DNA from: Capitulum mitella
Taxonomy: Eukaryota; Arthropoda; Thecostraca; Pollicipedomorpha; Pollicipedidae
Direction: 5' to 3'
NCBI GenBank assembly: GCA_030062745.1
Contig: CP099847.1
Span: 3,766,304-3,830,303 of the forward strand
Length of the DNA: 64,000 nt
A program made the translations under genes and the position numbers. A model generated the notes under the pieces. It saw only the letters and a list, made by a program, of their open reading frames with translations. It was not told the DNA's origin and made no database searches. Positions 30,851-41,200 of the stretch are shown piece by piece; the first letter of the stretch is position 1, and each line of letters begins with the position of its first letter.

Positions 30851-33360
30851 GGTACGGCAGATCTGCTGTAGGCACTCGCCCTGCGAACACCGTAATGTTC
30901 GGCTCTTAAATATCGTGCCGTGTGGCACGGTGAAGAAAACGATGCACTCCCCTCCTCCCTCAGGATCAGCACAGAGAAACGGTGACGGGACCGAAGAGCA
31001 AACGTGAGCACGGCGTGTGGGACCGGAAGGCTAGCATCGATGAAGATGTGCAAATATGCTGAACGCCCAGCACCCTGACCGGGGTGGGCTGCGCCGGGTC
31101 CCTCAGTTTGATTTTCCTGGTCGTTCAAAAACTCACTCCGGGCTCGGCCAATTGCGAACACCCTCGAACCACACTGCATGCGTATTGTGACGGCACCGTG
31201 AAACAACGGAACGAGTAAATGGCATTATGCCGTCATGATGTATCGGTATGCTGTCATAGTATGGCCACTCATTGCAATATATCATATTTCTTTTAAACAT
31301 AATAAAACAACTTTGGAATAATAAAAGCCAGTAGCAGGAGCGGCATTGCATTTGTTTTTCCCGATTCAACGTCTCATAAAATCTGATATGTATTATGTGC
31401 CCAGGATTTCTGTAATCCTCACTCTTGTCACTCGGTCACTGACCTTGCTTTCTCTTTGCGGGGTAAAAAATACGACCTAAAGTGGATCACGTAAAGTTTT
31501 GCCAAACGTTTGCCAAATGCTGAATGACTTAAGCCATTATGATGCAACAAGTGGTTTAAGCAAATGCTGTCATGCCTGTGAAGATCCCGAGTGATTATAA
31601 AGGCGCAGGGAACGTACAGTTTAGAACATATGTGGGGATCTAAATTATTCCAATTTCCGAGAACACGTTGAGGAATTCAAATCATGGCATTGCACCAGTG
31701 CATTGTGGGTGCCCACTTCATAGGGTTCCGTGTTAAATTCAAGTGTCTTTGAGGTGGCGTCATTATCATTGGGGTGCCCAAGCAATGGCCGGCGATTCCG
31801 GGTTGGGAGGGTTGTGTTGGTTGAGGATTGAGGAGTCCACTGTTGGGAGGATCCGTGCCCCCTCCCCTCCCCATTACTCAGGTATTTTAACATAAGCCTT
31901 TGGTAATGACTGGAAACCATCATAAATCTAGCATCATAAGTCTAAAATCCTATGTGGAACGCCCTCCCCACGTTATCTACAGCAACGAAATAAACAACTT
32001 CACCCACGTAAAAGCATGTATTTTTTAACTGTTATCCCTCTCAGTGTTGCCAGGTTCTGAGAAGACCAGGGCTAATTTAGACAAATACGTCAAAATGGCA
32101 ATGTAACACAGCCGATAGGTTCAGTGCGATCTTTCAAAGAGATCCGTCCCCTGTTCATGCAGACGAAAATGATGGCGTATGTACGAAACGCGTCAAAGAT
32201 GACCAGAAGATTTCTTCTGGCAGCCATGGTGGCAGGAGCCAATTCTGGCAGGTTTGCGACAGTTCGAAGATCCGTAAATATTCAGAATGTCGTAACTGAG
32301 GCCAGCCGCGTGGGGCCGGCGCTGGCTCATCACTCACCAGTCGTGATCCCGCCGTGCGGTGGCCCCGGGTGGATTGGCAGCCCACGTGGGATAGTCTGGC
32401 GCGATTATCCTGTCTGGCCTTGACCTTGTCAGGCCGGGCTACACCTGCGATTTGGCAACAGTTCACTCTGCGGTGAGGCGCAGGGTGGCTTAAACCAAAT
32501 AACGACCAAACGGCGACTCCATCAGTTTCGGTATGTTTGTGCTGCAGTTCATAAAACGCCGAAATGATTAGTATCAGGGATACGCACACACAAGACAGTC
32601 ACTCATCAGACATATGGGACCTTAGCACACCCCTGAAGTGTAGCCAGGATTGAGTCATCGTGTTTTCTAACGCCTAGCATTTCTTGTCACCTCTTCCCAG
32701 CTCACTTCTTGCTTTGTGATGCTATTAGATCTCCAACAGAGATGAGATACAAATTAATGATGGCGATGTCTCCGGAGATGATGATATGTCCAAAGTGTCG
32801 AGCACGAACATACCTGTAGTTTTGCCTCCAGTTGGGCCAAGTCAGCAGAAACTCTAGGCTTTGTGTTTTTGTTGGTGGCAAATTAAAAGAATAGATTACA
32901 ACTTTCGTAGGCCTGGCAACGTTAACGCGGAAACATCATATTCTTGTTCTGTCCCATTATTTGCCGTCTTCTTAAGCGGTTGAAATAACTTCGTGACATG
33001 GACAAACAACAGTTCGTCCTTCACGATAAACAAGAAAAACGCGACAGAAAATAACTAACGTCTGGTGTCACGTAGCTGTCGTTAAAAGTGCAAGTAGTGC
33101 GCGAGGATCGAAAACGAAACCTCGCCGGAGCCGGCCACACCTGTCAGACGGCAACAAAGGCCTATAAATCGCCGGTGCGGACAGCGCCGGCGGACCGCCA
33201 CAGCGCGCTCCGGCGGCGGACAGTGGAGAAACGGCCCCCGGCCACCGCCGGCGCCGCCGTGGGAAGGCCCGTCACTGACCAGCGGCCATCTGCCGCGCCT
33301 CAAATCGCGCGCCAACGCGTCCCTTTCGTCGCCGTGCGCTCTCTCGGCCTGGCGGCGACG
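30851..33360. other. Gene-free region
   Basis: No gene is recognised. There are short, overlapping frames on both strands without domains. The single AP-1 site outside the first 16 kb lies here, at 32653-32659. A TATA-like CTATAAAT at 33162-33169 sits in GC-rich DNA that precedes the gene tentatively called at 33500. Confidence 0.4.
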
Positions 33361-33361
33361 C

Positions 33362-33399
33362 TACAAAAGTGGAGAGCGCGGACACGACTGCAGCCAGTG
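33362..33399 (+). promoter_or_regulatory. Possible core promoter of the tentative secreted-protein gene
   Basis: TACAAAAG at 33362-33369 is followed by the initiator-like CCAGT with its A at 33396, a spacing of 34 bases. The ATG of MNITLQ is about 100 bases further on. A better TATA match (CTATAAAT, 33162) lies 200 bases upstream, so the true start is unsure. Confidence 0.35.
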
Positions 33400-33499
33400 C
33401 AGCACTCGTCTGCAGACGGTGGGGCTTCACCAGACAGCCGGTCAGCAGCCTCAGGGACTCGGGACACACCAGGACGTTCGGGAGCGGTCGCTGTCAAAT

Positions 33500-33517
33500 A
33501 TGAATATTACACTGCAG
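33500..33517 (+). CDS. Tentative secreted protein exon 1 (MNITLQ)
   Basis: Six codons from ATG to a CAG|GTGAGA donor in phase 0. This is the same tiny-first-exon design as the cuticle gene at 27.5 kb. It joins smoothly to the hydrophobic exon at 33770. Confidence 0.5.
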
Positions 33518-35280
33518 GTGAGAACAAAGGCCCGGCCACGGAGGCAAAACCTGTGTTACCATGCATCTGGTATATCTCATTATATCTATGTATGCAAAGC
33601 TGTGTAGTGAACTTTGACCTAAATGTACAGGCCTTACAAAACGTGTCACCATCAACGCTTATCCCCTTCATGTCGCGCATCCTAACCACTCCGTATGATG
33701 ATATCGTGCTGGTAATGTCACAGCCCTGACGTACAGCTGACCTGACGGTGACGTCGCCATGTCCTGCAGCTGGCGCGCCTGCTGGCCGTCTGTGTGCTGA
33801 TGACAGCCGTGCAGGGGATGCGGGTGAGGAATGAGGGGCCGGCGCCGGCCGCCGTTCCGGCCAGGTGAGGCCACCGTCTGCTCGACCAGCCGCTGCCCAG
33901 AAGGCGAGGGTCGCCACACGCACCACAGCCGCGCCCAGCAGACCCACGCAGGCAGCGATCCTACATCACAGTTTAACAGCTCCAATGTTCTTATTTTTAA
34001 TCGTTAAAAAACGCCTGTACAGAAGAAAATGCGTCAGAGTGTTTGGGAATCAGGATGAATCCATTCGGTACATAGACGGTTTATTTCTCTTTTACTTTTA
34101 TGCAAGCCTACGCCCTTCGGTATAGAGTTTATTTCCGCCCTTAAATGATTAACTTTTATGCAAGCCTCGGCCACCTAGGCTACCTTTAAGAGGGAGCTCA
34201 AATTAGCCAGTTTGTTGGGAACACCTAGGTGCTCACAAAAGTGGTCATTTGGAAGCTTTGGAGGAAACAAGAGTCCAAAGAACATGCATTTTTTTGTTTA
34301 CTTTGATACAATTTTCTAACATAGTGTTGGTCAATGAAACTTGGTTTTGTCACATCATGTTGTCATACTTAGGACTTTATTTTTTATGGTTGCGACGATT
34401 TTTACCTCGATGATGACGGCTGTGATGCCGATTAGTTTTGGTTATACCACTGAACGCGTTGTTATGGTTTTGAGTGTTCCGAGGATTGTTTGAGTTTGTT
34501 GGCATGGCTGTTGTGACGGTGTTGATGCTGCTGAAACGGCTGCTGGCTCCTGTGACAGATATGACGTTGACAGTGACGGCTGTGATGGTGGTCGCTACAG
34601 GGCGGCGGCATCGGCCGGCTCCGGTGTTCCTGGCCGTGCCGGGCGGTCAGGCTGTGCCCGTGTTCCCCCTGGGCGCCGGGCCGGCGGTGAGTGAGGACGC
34701 CGCGCCGCCGCCGGCGGCCGCCGCCCCGCTGCCGTCGCTCTCACAGCCGGCGTCGGCGGCGGCGGAGCCCGCGCCCGCCGAGGGCGGCCGTCCGCCGCTC
34801 GCCCCGGCCGGCTTCGACGAGTCGTTCTTCAGCGACTCGGGCCCGTTCGGCGGCTCGCTGCCGCCGTTCCCCGACCTGTCGGCCATCTTCGAGGAGGCGG
34901 GCGATGTGGGCCGGCGTCGGGCGGACGGCCCGAGGCTGAGCCGGGCGCCCGATTTTGAGACCGACGGTCCGGACAGAGAATACGCCGACCTCTACTACAG
35001 GGCCAGTGAGTATCCGGATACAGAGTACGCCGCCCTCTACTACAGGGCCAGTGAGTATCCGGACACCGGGTACGCAAACCTCTACAACAGAGCCAGTGAG
35101 TATCCGGACACAGAGTACACCGACCTCTACTACAGGGCCAGTGAGTATCCGGATACAGAGTCTGCCGATCTCTATTACAGGGCCAGTGAGTATCCGGACA
35201 CCGGGTACGCCGACATCTGCCACAGGACTAGTGAGTGTCCAGTACTTGAATTAGACAGAACTGCACTACAGATCCAGTGA
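33500..35280 (+). CDS. Tentative secreted protein with 15-residue EYPDTxYADLYYRAS repeats
   Basis: I do not recognise a family. Exon 1 (33500-33517) encodes MNITLQ with donor GTGAGA in phase 0. Exon 2 from 33770 continues LARLLAVCVLMTAVQG, together a good signal peptide, then a few Pro/Ala-rich residues. A third piece (from about 34601 to the stop at 35280) has coding-like GC3 composition, an Ala/Pro-rich then acidic segment (FDESFFSDSGPFGG), and six Tyr-rich 15-residue repeats. The exon 2 to 3 phases do not agree (0 or 2 against 1), so an exon is missing, a base is wrong, or the two parts are separate. A strong donor (GTGAGT) at 34687 and donor-like sites in each repeat mean that the repeat part may be intronic. 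A cuticular or adhesive secreted role would be a guess. Confidence 0.4.
33770..33864 (+). CDS. Tentative secreted protein exon 2 (signal peptide core)
   Basis: The acceptor GTCCTGCAG is followed by LARLLAVCVLMTAVQGMR. Two donors are possible: GTGAGG after 33823 (phase 0) or after 33864 (phase 2, adding VRNEGPAPAAVPA). The hydrophobic core with a small-residue end (TAVQG) is a typical signal peptide. Confidence 0.5.
34601..35280 (+). CDS. Tentative secreted protein exon 3 (Pro/Ala-rich, acidic and Tyr-repeat region)
   Basis: The acceptor GTCGCTACAG would open the frame in phase 1. The frame reads RHRPAPVFLAVPGGQAVPVF, an Ala/Pro stretch, GFDESFFSDSGPFGGSLPPF, then six EYPDT-type repeats, and stops at TGA 35278-35280. 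Codon third positions are strongly G/C as in the other exons of this window. Its link to the signal peptide exon is not proven. Confidence 0.4.
34978..35247. repeat. 45-bp tandem repeat, each unit holding a 5' splice-site-like string
   Basis: Six units of GAGTATCCGGAYACAGAGTA plus CGCCGACCTCTACTACAGGG plus CCAGT. In frame they encode EYPDTEYADLYYRAS. At each junction the DNA reads CCAGTGAGTATCC, in which A|GTGAGTAT closely fits the 5' splice-site consensus. Confidence 0.88.
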
Positions 35281-38176
35281 ATGTCCATGACTTGAAGAGG
35301 GTCGATCTCTTCGTCAGGTTTTATGAACGGTTTGAAGTGCGAGTGGGAGTTCGGTACCCGGCGTTGAAGAAGCGGTAGAAGACCTAAAATTCGGGGCCAG
35401 TAAACGATTCTGCCTCGGAGTTGGCCAAACGCTTCTATGTGCTCACGGTGCGCTAGTGCCCGGAGTCGATAAGGGCTAGAAGCCCCCTATAGGAGTATAT
35501 GCATGAAGTAATGAATGCGTCATTGCATAAAAATGGCGACAACTCGGCAAAGGTCAGATATGTAACGTTTGCGTTGTGCTGAATTCAACGGAATACGCAA
35601 GAGTTTGATAAGCACTCTTCTTCGAGTGCGGTAGTGTCCATCATTTGACATGCGTCGCATATTCGTTGCAGGCTTTCCCGACTTCAGCATCTAGCTGAAC
35701 CTGCCGAAAACAAATCCGAAGCCCTGGAGCAGTTGTCGGAGTACCGCGCCACAGACCACAGACCGCACACCCACCAGGACACACCTGTAACCATCGCCTG
35801 AACGACTGCAGGCCCACCACCGGTCACTGTTTTAAAGCTCTACACAACATAGCCCAGCATGCGTCACAGACCGGCTAGCCTCGACGATCAATCGTTTATG
35901 TAGACCTAGCGTTCGTGAGATTCATAGACGAGACGTAGAAAGGTGCGGGTAAAAAGAAACAGCAGCATATTGCCCCATATTGTTTCCGAAAGGATCTCCC
36001 ACAAGTGCGTGGCGTGGCAGGACCGATTCCGCTCTAAGTACAATTCCGTTAACCGCTTCGGGCAAGGTCATCAGAGACGCTAGATTCTGTTTGCTTGCGT
36101 AGCTTTGTCGATTGTTGTAGTGAGTAGTTTCTGGTGCACTGGTTTGTGACTGAGCACCACCAGTACTGTTATATGCGCAATAGAATTCGTTACTAGTCCT
36201 GCTGCTCGGGTTTTCCGTTAAGACAGCGCTGCACAGCCGGCGCAAGTGGCGCCGTTTGACTGAATTTAAGTGACCCACGGGTCTGTGGCGGGACCTTGGG
36301 TCACCCAGTGCGGCCCAGCGGTGCCGACAGGTGTCGGCTGCTGCCAGCGGCTGGTGATGTCGGTACGGACAGGAGCCACCCGACACACACCGCCTATCCG
36401 GCCCGGAGCCAGCCGATACTCGCCGCCTACCCGGCCCGGAACACCGCCTACACGCACCGGAACCGCCAGCCGGCACACACCACCAACCCGGCCCGGAGCC
36501 AGCCGACACACATCGCCTGCATTGGGGAACGCAGCGGCGAAATTACCACCTCGGAGCCGTAAAGAGACGGGCGCCCGACGCTGTCACGCACAATGCTTCA
36601 GGATGATTATTAAGATACAGCATGAGTTGCGCAAATCCACTGATGTTCTCGGCATGTCCATGCAGTTTCCGCCTTGCTAGTTGTCATGCGTAGTTTCCGT
36701 TGTATTTTGTCTGGATTCATGCGTAACGACAGAACATCATTCTCTGAAAAAAAAACACACGGGGTGCATTCTTGAGCAACGCCTTCGCGTCCAAAACAGA
36801 ATTTGACACGTTTTGGACGCATAATTTGGGCAGATATTGAATGATATCTGACTGAAAAGGGCTACCAGACATGTATTATGCATGCATATCATGGCTATAT
36901 TTACTACAGCCTTATGAGGCGGTGCGGTTAACTCATGACGTCACTTGTCGTGAAATACACTCATTTTGTAACCTAGCGTGATTTGGAGTAAACGCGACGA
37001 CCGTTACAAAGCTCGTTGAAAACACCGAACTCCGTCGTCGTCTTGAAAGGATCCCGCCATGAGTTTCGTTGGAATGAAATCCAGGACGTGAGCAGAACCC
37101 CACCACTACTGAACTCTGCAACCCCTTCATTCATGCATTCATTGCACCCTTGGGCGTAAGCGGGTGTAAAGCGTAGTACCGTTGGGTGCCGGGCACACTA
37201 AAGCATGCCAGTGAGATGGCAGATGACACAAATGGGACACTGAAGGACCCCAGCGGGATATTTACACCGCAGAACAGTCGAGAGCCACCTACGCTGAGGG
37301 GCACCCACAGGACACCCCACAGGTGAGAGGTCAGCTGATGAAACCCTCGCCGTTCAAGGACAAAAACAGAGAGATTACTTGGCCTCCGTGGCTTCAGTTG
37401 GCGTGGCGTCAGCTGCTCATCAAAAGTGATGACTGGGCGCGGGGTGGCGCTCGAATAATGAGAACCGGTATCTGGAACACTGGAGACGAGCAGAAATGGT
37501 GGCCGGAAAATGCGGGCAATCAAGGTGACTGATACCACTGGAAACGTCATGAAATGACTGCACTTGTAACGGACTGCGGTTTTCAGCTTCAAACGACCTA
37601 TTGCACTTTTTGGACGCAACTACCAAACCTGAGACAGATCCAGCATACAGCTACTTGCTGAACTAGCCATGCTCGTAGTTCAGCTGTGTGAGCCCACTCC
37701 TCCGCCACTGGCTGCCCCGTGACCCATGTGTCCGTGACCCGCGTTTTCGTGTCGCGTGGTCCCGTGCTCTCCGTCGGCCCCTTGCACGCCGCGTCGGACG
37801 CCGGCGCCGTCGGCGCGGCCGCCGCCCGGCAGAGGTCAGTCGCCCGGCCAGCTGCCGGAACGGACCGGTGTCGGCGCCGGTCCGGCACGGGCCGCGCCAG
37901 CGCTAATGGTCCGCCCATACGCCGACCGCCGGTCTACCGGCAGAACGACCCCGGCCTCCGCCCCAGACGGTCACGGCAGCCGGCCAGCCGACCGGCGGCT
38001 GTCTCAGACGGACCCAGCGCCGCCGCCCAGCTGCCCAGCTGCCCGGCTGCCGACAGGCGCTGCGGCTGCCGTCCGATCTCGGCCGCCGAGCCGCCAGCGG
38101 CTGTGGCCATTGAAGGGGTGGGCGCTCAGTCACCGCGGGCCGCAGCAGTTTTTGTGCAGGAAGAGCGGTTTCCGAC
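35281..38176. other. Upstream region of the DSL gene, no gene recognised
   Basis: Mostly frame-poor sequence. 36370-36520 has about five degenerate units of ACCCGGCCCGGAGCCAGCCG. From about 37690 to 38170 the DNA becomes GC- and CpG-rich without a TATA box and probably contains the promoter and 5' UTR of the DSL gene starting at 38177. Confidence 0.4.
36370..36520. repeat. Degenerate about 30-bp repeat (CCCGGCCCGGAGCCAGCCGA)
   Basis: Units share ACCCGGCCCGGA and AGCCAGCCGACACACA, with variable spacers. Roughly five diverged copies. A short frame through it is a product of the repeat. Confidence 0.65.
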
Positions 38177-38240
38177 ATGCAGCTCTTCCGTATTACGGGT
38201 GTAGTGGTTTGCATTCCTCTTTCTACATGGTTTCTCGCCG
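38177..38240 (+). CDS. DSL gene exon 1: signal peptide
   Basis: ATG at 38177 opens 21 codons with a hydrophobic core ([14 protein letters not shown]), then a strong CCG|GTAAGT donor in phase 1. The phase matches the acceptor CTGACAG at 40221-40223, and joining gives [15 protein letters not shown]. The upstream DNA is GC-rich. The exon is assigned by phase and signal-peptide character only. Confidence 0.6.
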
Positions 38241-41200
38241 GTAAGTAATCGGGTAGCATCAGGTGATTCAAATATGATATATCATAAAAGTTTTGTGTAA
38301 TGATCTTCAAACCATGTTAGCAATAAGAAAGTGCTTGAGCTGTAATCAGCTCCGGAGGAACTGATTATGAAATTCGTAAAATTCTCTGAATAATGCCCCA
38401 CGTATGAGCGTCATAAATCCAAAGACAATGTTATCCATAGGCAAGCAAGATTTTTAGCTTTTAAGCGGTGTTGAAACACATCATTACCCTTACCGGTCCT
38501 TTTATTTTCGACCCTTCCCCAATGATCTCGGGCCTTGATAAAGCTATAACCAAGAGATATCCATCAAATCTTGTGAAAGCCTGTGAAGGACGAGTGTATT
38601 TTCTCATCACCTGTCTATCTATACATCTCTCTACATATCTATCATCATCATCAGCTATCATCCCATTGCTTTGGTATTATTTAGGAAATGGGGCAAGTTA
38701 GAAGATTCCAGGAGCGTTTCTTCAGTTGCGAACATTCCGAAAAGACTCGGGAAAGTTCTAATACGTTCAGATTTTATTTTCAATGTTTTAAGTCGTGTCG
38801 GGTTAGGCCATTGGCCGGGGTAATAATAAATAAAACAATAATAACTTTTGCTGAGACTTTAAGGTGGACGAAAATACATCACATATTTGCCTCTGAATCA
38901 TTACCACTGATTCCTTGCCAGTCATGAAACAACTGAGAGTTGAAATGGTCAAATGTCATCTAAAACCATGTCACGTCACGAAAAGTCGTATCTTTAGGTG
39001 AAATTATAACGTAAAAAAGGTATGGCCATTCATCCCCATCCTAGCGAAATTTTAACAAATGGAGCTGTACAAGAAAAGGATTGAAAAAATGGCATTTGAA
39101 CTGCCATGAATTTCAGGCAAACCTCACCCTTGATTCCCACGCTGTGATGCCTCGTGACTTGCTCAGGCTAAACGTACTAAATGAACATCTTTTTGCCATG
39201 AAAGCGTTTTGAATGACACAGCAAGTCTAAATAACTGGTGCTCTAAGCCAGGTCAGATCAAGTGAGGATAGCAGGGAAAGTTATCCTCTATCGCAGCCGG
39301 CATCTGAAAATAAGATGTGTTTGTTGATATCGCATGAGACATTCGCCAAAACTGTCTAAACCCGTCAAACGAACTGCACGTACCAGACAGTTCATCCTGA
39401 GGTGCCATCTGATGTCAAACTTCGTAAAAAAAATATTATTTGTACCTCATAAACAGAAGTATGCTGTAAACCTAAAGACACGTGATGCCTTACACCATTT
39501 CATGTAATGCCAGTGCGTCTCAGGTGATCTGAAACATTTCAAAAATAGCGTCAGGTCAGATCATGTTAGTTTCAATATCTGCATGAATCCAAACCAAGAC
39601 ATACTCACCATATATCACAAAAAGCAAACAGTAAAGAGCTATCATTTTCATTTCACCTTACGGTATCGATGTAATTTACGGAAAATGATAGTCAGGCACG
39701 TATCCGGGATTTTCCTCGGGGGGGAGGGCGAATGACAAATTTTGTCATACGTCACAGGCATATGACGAGATTTATAAGAAAAAAAACAGTAGTTCCATGT
39801 AAATCACATCATATTTAACACACAGAAAAACATATGTTTGCTCTTGCATCATGTATATGATCACTATTCCGTAGTGCTGCGACATCGCTATATATCTAGT
39901 GTAGACTGCTTGGCTCGGGGGGGGGGCATGACCTTCATGGCCCCCCTTGGCTACGTCCCTGATGAAAACAACGGATTTGAAACAAATGAATCACTGGTCC
40001 ACTCGATGGTTTGTTGTTTTATTTCTTTCGTAATCTCTAGTCCAAGCGTAATTTTTTACATGTATTGCTTCAACATGGGATATCTCAGTGACTGGCAGGG
40101 TTATTTTTCAGACTTGCTGTGCTGTGACAGTAAGTAACCCAATGCTTGCTCGCTGTGGCTGTGCCCCCTCCCTGGCTGTGCGCTGTGGCTGTGGCTGCCG
40201 CTGGATCTGGCTCAGTCTGACAGCACCGTTCGGGCGGCGGCAGGTCGAGTCGTCCGGCCAGCTGCGTCTGCGGCTCATCAGCTTCAGCAACCCGGAGTCT
40301 CGCGCCGGCGGCGGCCGCTGCTGCCAGCCGACGGCGCGCGCCGACGGCGCCGCCTGCCGCGGCCAGTGTCGCACCTTCTTCCGCGTGTGCGCCACCAGCC
40401 TGGACGGCGCCGGCGGCGGGACGACCAGACGGGTCCGCTCGCCGCCGCCTCCACCGCCCGGCGTCCGGCTGTCCAGGATTCCGTCACGACGCCTGGCGGC
40501 CGACGGCCGGCGCCCGACTGGCGCCCCGCCGGACAGGGCGGGGCCGGGCCAGCAGCCGGAGAGACAGCCGGAGAGACAACCGGGCACGACCGGACCGGAC
40601 AGACAACCAGACAGACAACCGGGCACGACCGGACCGGTCAGGCTGCCGGACAGACGGCCGGGCACGACCGGACCGGTCAGGCTGCCGGACAGACAACCGA
40701 ACGGACAACCGGACACCTTCGGACTGGACAGACGGCCGGGTGGGCAGTCGGACGGACAGCCGGACACAGCAGTCTCGGATACGGATAGGCTGGACAGCCA
40801 GGCGGACAGCACCACATTGGACAATAAAGAGAATCATCTGGACATAGTCACGCTGAACAATCTGAAGAATCAGCCAGACATAGCCGTCTCGGGCGGTCCG
40901 GACAGTAAACAGGGCACTGGCGACCTGGACAGCCCGGACAGTCAGCAGGCGGCGGCCAGTTCGGACAGCCTGTCAGTAGCTTTGAGCCCGTCGTCCCGGA
41001 CTGGTGGTATCGGAGGGCAGGAGAAGCAGCCGGAACAGACCAGCGCCGGCCCCGAGGCGGAGGGAGGCATCTCCGTCAGCCAGGCGCAGGGTACAACCAT
41101 CCAGGTGGTCCACCAGCTGATCCCATCCTCTCGCGAGCACGCAGCAGCTGAGGAGGCAGACCAGCAGCGGCACAGTCAAGAGCAGCCTCAGGATATTGCG

